DNA of 25,843 nt, from assembly GCA_900498245.1 (NCBI GenBank), contig LS998015.1, forward strand, positions 47,191-73,033, given 5' to 3'. Every line of letters starts with the position of its first letter. Position 1 is the first letter of the stretch. The position numbers were made by a program, and so were the translations under genes. Source of the stretch: Candidatus Zixiibacteriota bacterium. Lineage in GTDB: Bacteria > Zixibacteria > MSB-5A5 > GN15 > PGXB01. Shown piece after piece: positions 8,381-14,851 of the stretch. Below the pieces are notes generated by a model. The model worked only from the letters and a program-made list of their open reading frames with translations, made no database searches and had not been told where the DNA came from.

Positions 8381-8571
8381 TGTAGGTCGGGTTCCGAATC
8401 CGGCAATCGCCGGAAGAGAAACCCGACATTTTTTTCTGAACAACGTGCGCGGCCCGGCTTTTGCCGGGCCCGTCAACCCCTTTAATGTAGGGCGGAACCC
8501 CAGACGAAGTCTTGCGGTTCCGCCATTTCCTTACCATGCGGGGCGTGTGCGCGGCAGACGCTTCGTCTGCC
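8381..8571. repeat. Cluster of GC-rich palindromic elements (left flank of the AT-rich island)
   Basis: Four palindromes lie in 190 bases: the terminator unit (8386-8427); GGCCCGGC-TTTT-GCCGGGCC (8451-8470); GGCGGAACC/GGTTCCGCC (8491-8499 with 8516-8524) with an inner AGAC/GTCT; and GGCAGACG/CGTCTGCC (8553-8560 with 8564-8571). The first and third are each preceded by TGTAGG, and the octamer AGACGAAG occurs in the third and, inverted, in the fourth. This looks like a REP-like mosaic of dispersed short elements. No protein of its own is encoded. Confidence 0.7.
8386..8435 (+). terminator. Intrinsic terminator built on a palindromic repeat unit
   Basis: The outer stem GTCGGGTT (8386-8393) pairs with AACCCGAC (8420-8427), and an inner stem CCGGC/GCCGG (8400-8404 with 8409-8413) sits inside it. 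A run of seven T follows at 8429-8435. It ends transcription of the secreted-protein gene. The same unit, preceded by TGTAG, resembles the other palindromes in this region. Confidence 0.75.
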
Positions 8572-8646
8572 CGGGCGCGGACATTTCGTAAGTTTGATTC
8601 CGCCAAGCAAAGGGTTTGCAGCGATGCTTTTTGGTCATTTTCCTTC

Positions 8647-8675
8647 TTGAAACAACAGTCAACATATGATATAAT
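8647..8675 (+). promoter_or_regulatory. Strong sigma70-type promoter at the start of the AT-rich island
   Basis: TTGAAA (8647-8652), a 17-base spacer and a perfect TATAAT (8670-8675), preceded by TG at the extended -10 position. The predicted start is near 8682. It can serve the small open frame at 8692 and, through a roughly 230-base leader, the DUF262/HEPN pair. Confidence 0.6.
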
Positions 8676-8691
8676 GATAATTAAAGGTGCA

Positions 8692-8862
8692 ATGGATTTG
8701 GGAGCGATTGGATCAAACTTGATGCATATCAGATTTTATGATAATTCCCAAATGCTGAGTGGGTTACCCGCCGAGGGCCAAAATTCAATGGTATTCTTGC
8801 TATGCCTAATTTTTATTGAAAAGAATCTATTAATTATATATTTTAATTTGCTAGTTGAATAG
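8692..8862 (+). CDS. Possible small protein with a hydrophobic C-terminal segment
   Basis: The 56-codon open frame starts with ATG after AAAGGTG, only about 10 bases beyond the predicted transcription start of the strong upstream promoter. The first half is polar. The second half is a hydrophobic stretch from about residue 33 (MVFLLCLIFI, then a short charged break, then LLIIYFNLLV), which could span or insert in a membrane. It lies 47 bases before the DUF262 gene start. The frame also stays open upstream through the palindromes, which weakens the case. AT-rich DNA can yield hydrophobic frames by chance, so this may simply be untranslated leader. Confidence 0.3.
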   Translation: MDLGAIGSNLMHIRFYDNSQMLSGLPAEGQNSMVFLLCLIFIEKNLLIIYFNLLVE

Positions 8863-8909
8863 CGGACATACAGCTTCTGACGACATAATTCTCAATGGAT
8901 GAGGTAGAT

Positions 8910-10079
8910 ATGGAATCTGAATATCAAATTGATTGGTTTGAAAAAGAAGATGATGAGGATGTGGATGGGCACTTCAAGGAATATGAAATAAGTGCATCAC
9001 CAAATGATTTCAATATTAATACCATTTTTGATTTTATAAATTCAGGCGTAGTGGAAATTCCAGGATTTCAGAGAAATTACGTTTGGGACAAAAAGAGAGC
9101 CTCAAAATTAATAGAATCGATTATAATGGGAATTCCCATTCCACAATTATTTCTATATGAAAGAGCGAAAAATAGCTACATAGTGATTGATGGTCATCAG
9201 CGTCTCATGAGCATTTATTATTTTAGAAAGAGCAGGTTTCCAAAAAAGGAAGCGCGTGCCAAACTTAGGCGAATTTTTAATGAAGAGGGCAGAATACCTG
9301 ATTCAGTTCTTTATGATAACAGCTACTTTACCGAATTCAATCTAGAATTGGCCGACCCCACGGAATCAAAAAAGAATAAATTACACGGCCTTAATTATAA
9401 TACACTGGCGGAGTATAAATCAAGTTTTGACCTTAAAACAATTAGAAATATCTTCATAAAGCAGCTAAAGCCTCCTGAAGATGATGGGGCTATTTACGAA
9501 TTATTCAATAGGCTTAACACGGGGGGGGTGAACTTGGCTCCGCAAGAAATAAGGGCAAGCCTCTATCATTCTCATTTTTATGACATGCTTAATAAAATAA
9601 ATTTATCACCAGAATGGCGAAAGCTAATTGGTCTTGAAGATCCTGATATTCATATGAAGGATCTTGAAATTTTGCTCCGAGGATTTGCAATGTTATTAGA
9701 GGGGAAGGCTTACTCCCAGTCAATGGTGCGATTTCTTAACACTTTTTCAAATAAAGCCAAATCTATGAAATCAGATCGCGTCAAATATCTTGAAGAATTA
9801 TTTTTGGCCTTCATTGGAGCGTGCAATGAATTGTCTACTTTAGATTTTACTTTTAAAACACGAAAATTTAACGCCTTGATATACGAGGCGGTTTTTTCAG
9901 CAGTTTGCAAGAGGAGCCTTATTGCAGATAAAATATTTATTCCAAATATTGTTCCCGGGCAACTAGAAACGCTAAAGAAGGACGACGAATTTGTAAAGGC
10001 AACACAGCTGGAGACGGCACGCAAAATTAATGTAGATAAAAGACTGGAAAAAGCTGAAGCAATATTCTGCAAATCATGA
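8910..10079 (+). CDS. DUF262 (GmrS/GmrD N-terminal-like, ParB-fold) protein
   Basis: The 389-residue product carries the DUF262 domain in its N-terminal half: IPGFQRNYVWD (about 50-60), SIIMGIPIPQLFLY (70-83), the signature DGHQR (94-98) and the second conserved block LFNRLNTGGVNLAPQEIR (198-215). DUF262 is the NTP-binding/nuclease-like domain of type IV restriction enzymes such as GmrSD; its ParB-like fold is thought to hydrolyse nucleotides that drive or gate an effector. The usual C-terminal DUF1524 HNH nuclease motif is not seen here; that half is an all-alpha region of unknown type. ATG 8910 follows GAGGT with 4-base spacing; ATG 8895 in frame lacks a site. The stop overlaps the next ATG (ATGA), so the two are translationally coupled. 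AT-rich codon use differs from neighbours, which suggests transfer. Confidence 0.88.
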   Translation: MESEYQIDWFEKEDDEDVDGHFKEYEISASPNDFNINTIFDFINSGVVEIPGFQRNYVWDKKRASKLIESIIMGIPIPQLFLYERAKNSYIVIDGHQRLMSIYYFRKSRFPKKEARAKLRRIFNEEGRIPDSVLYDNSYFTEFNLELADPTESKKNKLHGLNYNTLAEYKSSFDLKTIRNIFIKQLKPPEDDGAIYELFNRLNTGGVNLAPQEIRASLYHSHFYDMLNKINLSPEWRKLIGLEDPDIHMKDLEILLRGFAMLLEGKAYSQSMVRFLNTFSNKAKSMKSDRVKYLEELFLAFIGACNELSTLDFTFKTRKFNALIYEAVFSAVCKRSLIADKIFIPNIVPGQLETLKKDDEFVKATQLETARKINVDKRLEKAEAIFCKS

Positions 10080-10597
10080 CTCTAATAGAATCATTATATA
10101 AGCAAAATCAAGAAATTGCTAACTATTTAAAAGGTAAGGATGAAGTAACTTTTGCATCCGATCTGAATGCATCATTGGGCAAATTACTAGTAATGGCTAT
10201 GGGCAGCTATTTTGAATGCGAAATAACAAATTTAATTATGGATTACATAACAGAAAAAACCAATCAACATAAATCAATATCTTCATTCGTTAAAAATAAG
10301 GCCATCTCAAGGCAGTATCATACATATTTCCAATGGAAAGACAATAATGCGAATAGTTTCTTTGGCCTTTTCGGCGAAGATTTCAAGAATAATTGCATCT
10401 CGCAAGTGAGAGCCATACCCAATCTTGCGGAGGGTATTAAAGCATTTATTGAAATTGGAGTTTGGCGGAATCACTTGGCTCATGAGAATTTTAATTCAAT
10501 AGATCTACCCAAAACTGCCGAAGAATTCTATGATTTATATAATAAGGCCGAATTTTTTCTCAGTTTCTTCAAAAAACAGTTAAAAAATAGCACTTGA
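10076..10597 (+). CDS. HEPN-domain protein (RiboL-PSP-like), probable RNase partner of DUF262
   Basis: The 173-residue all-helical protein ends its main domain with RNHLAHENF, an Rx4H motif (R131, H136), which is the catalytic signature of HEPN ribonucleases. The surrounding FIEIGVWRNHLAHE helix and the early SLGKLLVMAMGSYFECEI helix resemble the RiboL-PSP-type HEPN family that has been described beside DUF262 genes. HEPN domains are metal-independent RNases in toxin-antitoxin and phage-defence systems. The ATG overlaps the DUF262 stop by 4 bp, so both should be made in fixed ratio. Inference: DUF262 senses or restrains and HEPN cuts RNA. Assignment to the exact HEPN subfamily is from memory of motifs only. 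Confidence 0.75.
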   Translation: MTLIESLYKQNQEIANYLKGKDEVTFASDLNASLGKLLVMAMGSYFECEITNLIMDYITEKTNQHKSISSFVKNKAISRQYHTYFQWKDNNANSFFGLFGEDFKNNCISQVRAIPNLAEGIKAFIEIGVWRNHLAHENFNSIDLPKTAEEFYDLYNKAEFFLSFFKKQLKNST

Positions 10598-10910
10598 CGC
10601 CCTTATTTCAGCCAGGTATATCAGATCCGGGCGCATGCCGATTCGCGGTTTGACACTTTTAAAATAATGATGTCTAAGGAGCCCGGTGAACCGCTTAACA
10701 GCATATTAGTAGGAAAAATGTATGTCATGAGAAAGATCAAACAACCATCCAAGGAGATGGGTTATCGGTTTTTTTCTTGACTTGACCGCTGCAGGCAGCT
10801 AATTATTAATTTATAAAGTTTCAAATAAGAATGAATTGTTGCAGTAATAAAAAGGCCATTTATCAAAAGATGGGCGATATGACTGATATTTAGACCAGGA
10901 TAATTAATCC
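10598..10910 (+). other. 313-bp gap between the HEPN and FRG genes
   Basis: AT-rich spacer without a convincing gene. It holds a 37-codon open frame (10667-10780, ATG start) that runs through the terminator described separately, and a possible promoter TTGACT (10777-10782), 17 bases, TAATTA (10800-10805) that could serve the FRG gene. The open frame may be a decayed remnant. Confidence 0.5.
10743..10775 (+). terminator. Probable intrinsic terminator after the DUF262-HEPN pair
   Basis: AACCATC (10743-10749) pairs with GATGGGTT (10756-10763), with one bulged G, around the 6-base loop CAAGGA. Five bases later comes a run of seven T (10769-10775). It is modest in stem strength but well placed, 146 bases after the HEPN stop. 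Confidence 0.45.
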
Positions 10911-11651
10911 ATGACAAGTAAAGCAAAGTTTCCAAAATTAAAGGAAATTAGAATCTCCAAATTAGTTGAGATTTTCAAAATCATTGAAAAATATCCGTCG
11001 CTTAAATTATTTCGAGGGCAATCCGATGCCAGTTGGAAATTAATTCCGAGAATTTCTAGGTTATATGAGGCGGAAAAGGTTCCCGATACGTGGCCAAGAT
11101 TAGAATCCTTTATTCTGGATGAATTTAAGCAATATGCTGTAATTAATATTAACAAAGAGCCTAGGAGCAAATTCGAGTGGATGTCAATTGGACAACATTA
11201 TGGATTGCCTACAAGATTGCTGGATTGGACCACCAATCCACTGAAAGCATCGTATTTCGCCATAGCGGAGAATTATGAAAAAGATGGCGCTTTATTCGCA
11301 CTTTCTCCGTCCGCATGGATTCCGAAATTTGAGGCTGATGATGATATTGATATGATTAAACATTTAATTCCTGTATTTCCAGATATGATTGATTCAAGAA
11401 TTGTGGCTCAGGAAGGTTGTTTTACAATATTTCCTCACGCTCCTGATAAAAAGCCTTATAGACCGCTGGAAGATACGACTGCCTATAATGCTAGTTATTT
11501 AATGATGCTTAAAATTGTTATCCCGCGTGATAAAAAGCGGACCTTTAGGCACGATTTGAATAAATTGGGAGTAAATAGCAGAACGCTATTTCCTGATTTA
11601 TCAGGGTTATCAGATTTTATTGCATGGAAATTTAAAGAAGGTATGATTTAG
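10911..11651 (+). CDS. FRG-domain protein
   Basis: The 246-residue product is an almost pure FRG domain. It has the naming motif LFRGQSDASWKLIPRISR (33-50) and the second conserved block GQHYGLPTRLLDWTTNPLKASYFA (94-117). The biochemical activity of FRG domains is not established to my knowledge. They recur, alone or fused, in mobile and defence-associated DNA, often near restriction or toxin genes. No signal peptide or membrane segment is seen, so it is likely cytoplasmic. The ATG at 10911 follows CAGGA at about 10-base spacing. It lies downstream of the DUF262/HEPN pair in the same AT-rich block but probably has its own promoter, so a functional link is plausible rather than shown. Confidence 0.82.
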   Translation: MTSKAKFPKLKEIRISKLVEIFKIIEKYPSLKLFRGQSDASWKLIPRISRLYEAEKVPDTWPRLESFILDEFKQYAVININKEPRSKFEWMSIGQHYGLPTRLLDWTTNPLKASYFAIAENYEKDGALFALSPSAWIPKFEADDDIDMIKHLIPVFPDMIDSRIVAQEGCFTIFPHAPDKKPYRPLEDTTAYNASYLMMLKIVIPRDKKRTFRHDLNKLGVNSRTLFPDLSGLSDFIAWKFKEGMI

Positions 11652-11741
11652 CCCCGTTAGGTGATGTTCGTTTTCAATCCTGCGCTTTTACCCCCACTCA
11701 AATTTATTCTCATAAAAATCATTGCCCGTGCTCCATATAAA

Positions 11742-11836
11742 CCGGATTAACCCGGTAACCCACCCAACGGGTGGGAATCCTAAATCCACCTGATCCATCC
11801 GTTTCACCAAAGCGCCGGGTTAAACTGGTAACCCCC
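11742..11836 (+). repeat. Imperfect 22-bp direct repeats with an embedded 7-bp palindrome
   Basis: Two copies, CCGGATTAACCCGGTAACCC.. (11742-11763) and CCGGGTTAAACTGGTAACCC.. (11815-11836), match at about 18 of 22 positions and are 73 bases apart start to start. The first overlaps a perfect palindrome CCCACCC-AAC-GGGTGGG (11759-11775). No protein is implied. Confidence 0.55.
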
Positions 11837-11889
11837 AACTCCTCTGAGGGAAAGCCGATACATAATTTTTTATCCCTCTTGGATTCAGG

Positions 11890-11926
11890 ATGTCGGGTTT
11901 CTCGTCCCCGTCGGGGCTTTGTGACC
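11890..11926 (+). repeat. Palindromic element sharing 14 bases with the left-flank terminator, in inverted orientation
   Basis: The segment ATGTCGGGTTTCTC (11890-11903) is identical to the reverse complement of 8416-8429. Around it lies a palindrome TCGGGT...ACCCGA with an inner CCCCGTCGGGG. It therefore belongs to the same dispersed family as the terminator-associated unit at the other end of the AT-rich block. Confidence 0.6.
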
Positions 11927-11993
11927 CGATTTGCTATTGCTGCGGAACTTTCCAATCCGGCACAGCCCGGTGAAAGACCAAGCTATTGCTTGT

Positions 11994-12053
11994 TGTAGGG
12001 GCCGACCTATGTGTCGGTCCGGGAAAAGGGCGGACACGCAGGTCCGCCCCTAC
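11994..12053. repeat. TGTAGGGG palindromic repeat (composite hairpin)
   Basis: The outer arms GTAGGGG (11995-12001) and CCCCTAC (12047-12053) are perfect complements. Inside are two further hairpins: CCGAC/GTCGG (12002-12006 with 12013-12017) and GGGCGGAC/GTCCGCCC (12028-12035 with 12042-12049). The element starts with the same TGTAGG as the left-flank units. Read from the other strand its second half also begins GTAGGGGCGGACC, so it looks like two head-to-head units. Confidence 0.7.
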
Positions 12054-12424
12054 GACGGCTTTTATGCACCGCAGACAAGGGTAGCCGTTCCGACATCCAC
12101 CGACAGCGGTCCATTCGCAACGTGCAATTTCGATATCAATTTGATGTGAAGCGGTTCAGGAGGCCAATAGGTACGGAGAGGTTTATAATTATGTCCATAA
12201 ATTTACAAATGGCAATTGGTCCCAATGTCGGCAAATTGTCACGCAAAATGGTGTCAAAACATTGCTGTAATCTCCGACCCACCAATTGCTTGAGAGAAAA
12301 GATGCAAAAAATGGGGCCCCCTTTTGTATCAGAAAAACAAACCCAAAATGAAAATGAGTCATCTTTATGTGGGACAATATGATACTCAAGGTTTCATTAT
12401 TGAATGGGGTTCTGTGGCCAAGAA

Positions 12425-12455
12425 AAACCGCCGGGGCAACAATCCTCGGCGGTTT
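12425..12455 (-). terminator. Intrinsic terminator of the acetyltransferase/Cys-motif gene pair
   Basis: On the minus strand AAACCGCCG pairs with CGGCGGTTT (plus-strand 12447-12455 with 12425-12433) around a 13-base loop, and the right arm runs into TTTTTCTTGG, a U-rich tail. It lies 31 bases beyond the stop codon of the small Cys-motif gene. Confidence 0.7.
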
Positions 12456-12485
12456 ATATGACTTTTCTATGAAAAGAGAAATTAT

Positions 12486-12800
12486 CTATTCTTTTTCCGG
12501 CAGGACCAGGGCACACCGGCAGGCCCATTTGTTTTTCATCTTCTTGAGTTCATCAAGCGAAAGTGATTTGCCGTTCATCTCCCAGCACATCCGGCAGAAT
12601 TCGTCGCCCGGCGAGGCGATAAACTCAATCCGCACCTCGCCGTGCTCTTTCTGCTCCTCTTCGGCTTCGGCGATAACCCGCTCCCAGTGGAACCGCCCGT
12701 CAACCTCCCGCTCAATCTGTATCGGTGTGAATTTCTCGAAAACCCCGCGGTCCTTCAATTCTTTAATGACTTCGTCTCTTATTTCTCGCTTGGAGCGCAT
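12486..12800 (-). CDS. Small protein with MuF-like C-terminal cysteine motif
   Basis: The 104-residue product has a charged helical first half and a C-terminal segment CRMCWEMNGKSL...WACRCALVLPE (C69, C72, C94, C96). The spacing and the CRC..P ending resemble the C-terminal zinc-ribbon-like tail of phage Mu F-type head morphogenesis proteins, but the rest of such proteins is missing. The four cysteines could bind zinc. The ATG at 12800 has only a weak ribosome site. It lies 14 bases after the acetyltransferase stop on the same strand and before a terminator, so the two are likely co-transcribed. The function is unknown; it may be a domesticated fragment. Confidence 0.6.
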   Translation of the reverse strand: MRSKREIRDEVIKELKDRGVFEKFTPIQIEREVDGRFHWERVIAEAEEEQKEHGEVRIEFIASPGDEFCRMCWEMNGKSLSLDELKKMKNKWACRCALVLPEKE

Positions 12801-12814
12801 AGATTCACTTTCTT

Positions 12815-14065
12815 TCAGCGGCTCATGCCATTGGTGCCGTTTTGCGGTTTTTTCTTCCGCCCGCCCAGAATCTGTCCCGCTATGTCATACAAAATTCGCC
12901 CCTTTTTTCTCACATACGAACCATGCCCGATATAATTGAGCATTTTTGCCGGCAGATAGCCGGTGAGGAAAGCCCGCGGCCGGTTCGGGAAAATCTCCAG
13001 ATCGTAAAATTCGCGGGTGGCCATGTTCCAGTTTTCGTTCCAGGGATAGGCGGTCAGGCAGTCAATTTCGGTGATGGCGCCATCGGCGAAGGCCCGCTGA
13101 ATCATCTTCTCGAACAATTTATTCCCCGGCGAATAGGACGAATATTTTTCATCATAGCCGATTTTATGTATCACCAGCCGTCCGCCGATGCGGATGGTCA
13201 TCATGGCGGCGATCGTCTTGCCCATGGTCGAAAGGAAATACCACTCCAGCCACCCCTGTTCTCCCAACCCCCGGCTCAGGTCGCGGTAGAATTTCGCCAG
13301 CGCGGGCGTCTGGGCGATCGCCGAACCCTTTTTCCCTTTCCAGGATCTCTTCTCCACATCAAGAAACCGCTCAAAATGCTCCTCTTTTTCAGCGCCGTCG
13401 GTAATAATAGAGAGTTCCAGCTCCGGAAGGTTTTCCATTTTTCTTTCGAGACGGCGCAAATTGCGGACAAACTTGCCGTCAAGCCCGGCGAGATAATCGT
13501 CATACGATCCGCTGACCTTTATGTACGAGCCATAGCCGTTCAGGCGGCGGATCGACCGGAATCCTTTGGGGCTGTCATTCACGGCCAGCACCAGCGGCGA
13601 CATATCTTGGACACGGGTAACTTCCACTCCATTCCAGTTCGGATGAACGGCGGCCAGGGAATCAAGAATGCCGGTGACGACCGTCTTCTCGTATCCGGGT
13701 CTTGTCATGCAGCCGACAGATAGAGTGTGCCAGTTGAAGATGGTCCGAAAAATCGGTTTGGACCGGAGGCCGAATTTCGGTCGGCTTATGATCAGCGGCA
13801 AAATCCCGACCATGGCGAGATTTTCATACGCCATAAGGCAGACCCAGTCTTCATCCGGCAAGAGGAAATGCTGTAAGGCAGTGACCACCCAGATATACGA
13901 CCACATCGGCATCGGAAGCGGCAACTCGAGGAGTAATTTGTTCCAGGCTTCGAAGTGCGCTTTAAGGCTTTCAAGGCCGGTCACCGGGATGATGGTCAGA
14001 TTGCCCGAAGAAATTTCAGCTACAGGACTCCCGGCCGGTGCCCTGTCATTTCTTATTGCCTTCAA
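12815..14065 (-). CDS. GNAT-superfamily acyltransferase of the CelD/BcsL, BioF2/FemAB-like type
   Basis: The 416-residue protein has the two-lobed layout of the Acetyltransf_6 group: an N-terminal lobe (about 25-195) with MPMWSYIWV, and a C-terminal GNAT lobe (about 200-350) with FVRNLRRLERKMENLPEL, FLDVEKRSWKG and a GYDEKYSSYSPGNKLFEKMI segment, the usual acyl-donor region. Members are found in exopolysaccharide and cellulose loci and are thought to acylate sugars or amines. It is cytoplasmic, with no signal peptide. The start is TTG at 14065 after a GGGAAGAGAG stretch, and is the least certain part. It is divergent from the cysteine-containing protein at 14276. Exact substrate unknown. Confidence 0.8.
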   Translation of the reverse strand: MKAIRNDRAPAGSPVAEISSGNLTIIPVTGLESLKAHFEAWNKLLLELPLPMPMWSYIWVVTALQHFLLPDEDWVCLMAYENLAMVGILPLIISRPKFGLRSKPIFRTIFNWHTLSVGCMTRPGYEKTVVTGILDSLAAVHPNWNGVEVTRVQDMSPLVLAVNDSPKGFRSIRRLNGYGSYIKVSGSYDDYLAGLDGKFVRNLRRLERKMENLPELELSIITDGAEKEEHFERFLDVEKRSWKGKKGSAIAQTPALAKFYRDLSRGLGEQGWLEWYFLSTMGKTIAAMMTIRIGGRLVIHKIGYDEKYSSYSPGNKLFEKMIQRAFADGAITEIDCLTAYPWNENWNMATREFYDLEIFPNRPRAFLTGYLPAKMLNYIGHGSYVRKKGRILYDIAGQILGGRKKKPQNGTNGMSR

Positions 14066-14275
14066 ATTCTCTCTTCCCCGCCTGATTCAAGTAGTTATTT
14101 ATCACTTGAATTATCGGCATTTCGGCTCGAAAAAGACCGCGTTTATCGAACCAACAGCCTTCTTTTTGCACTCTATAATAAGAATAATTTATCCAAAAAG
14201 GATTCGGGAAACAACATTTCTGCCGAAATTTATATAAATGGGACAAAGCCGGTAAAAAGTATATATTAAGGTTGT

Positions 14276-14830
14276 ATGCCGAATAATGACCGTCACAAGA
14301 AAGAGGAGTGCCAACTTGAAGTGGTTTATGAAGCCGGAATTCCGCCGACTTCAATGGACCGCACTCGCAACCTTCTCCTGCGCATCCTAAGCGCTTTCCG
14401 GCGTAGAACTTACAAAAGTAAGTATGGTCCTCTTTCCAACTATGTCGGCGGCCCCGGTATCGGGGTGAGCGATGACCCGAACGAAAGGATTACGGTCGGA
14501 ACCGGCCCGGAGCCGAAGATAGTCTTCAGCCCGGGAGAGACCGTTATTATTAAAGCGGTCACTGAAATTCAGGCGACACTCGATAAGGACGGCCGTTGCG
14601 AGGGGCTTCAATTCATGCTGGGGATGCGGAAGTACTGCGGGCAGGAAGCCCGGGTATTGAAAAAAGTCCGCACCATATTCGATGAACGTCTCTGGAAGAT
14701 GGTTAAAATCAGGGATGCTTATCTTCTTGAGAAAGTCACCTGCGACGGGCGGGATGTTTTCGACGGCGAGGGGTGCGACCGCACCTGCTATTTTTTCTGG
14801 AAGAGCCGCTGGCTCAGGAAAAAGAACTGA
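14276..14830 (+). CDS. Uncharacterised conserved protein with C-terminal Cys/aromatic motif
   Basis: The 184-residue product has a low-complexity N-terminus, then a beta-rich core with FSPGETVIIKAVTEI (84-98), and a C-terminal motif RKYCGQEARVLKKVRTIFDE (118-137), ..LLEKVTCDG.., GCDRTCYFFWKSRWLRK, with cysteines at 121, 156, 167 and 171. The middle element resembles KOW/SH3-like strands. I recognise this as a recurring family often seen near glycosyltransferase or biosynthetic loci, but cannot name it. The ATG lies about 5 bases after AAGG. It is divergent from the acyltransferase gene and ends 21 bases before the converging lipoprotein gene. The cysteines may bind metal. Confidence 0.65.
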   Translation: MPNNDRHKKEECQLEVVYEAGIPPTSMDRTRNLLLRILSAFRRRTYKSKYGPLSNYVGGPGIGVSDDPNERITVGTGPEPKIVFSPGETVIIKAVTEIQATLDKDGRCEGLQFMLGMRKYCGQEARVLKKVRTIFDERLWKMVKIRDAYLLEKVTCDGRDVFDGEGCDRTCYFFWKSRWLRKKN

Positions 14831-14851
14831 AGCACCGTATCAAGAATGAAA

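Larger units (their letters stand above)
11652..12422. other. 770-bp gene-poor region with palindromes and direct repeats (right flank of the island)
   Basis: No frame here looks like a real gene; several 60-120 codon frames exist on both strands but have repeat-derived sequence and no ribosome sites. The first part (11.74-12.05 kb) is packed with repeats described separately. The rest (12.06-12.42 kb) is AT-richer with no structure that I can see apart from a GGGGCCCC palindrome near 12313. Confidence 0.5.

Noticed and set aside
8512-8691. Upstream extension of the 56-codon frame through the palindromes
   Set aside because: The sequence is made of repeat elements and lies before the predicted promoter, so it should not be translated.
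11742-11836. CRISPR-like array
   Set aside because: Only two imperfect copies, with no further spacers and no cas genes in the window.
11719-12382. Four overlapping frames of 66-123 codons in the repeat region
   Set aside because: They translate repeats and palindromes, overlap each other in different frames and lack ribosome sites.
14168-14182. TATAAT in the gap between the acyltransferase and the Cys-motif gene
   Set aside because: The -10 is perfect but no -35 box lies at 16-18 bases on either strand, so a promoter was not called.
14046-14354. 102-codon minus-strand frame in the divergent gap
   Set aside because: It overlaps the starts of both flanking genes and has no ribosome site or recognisable motif.
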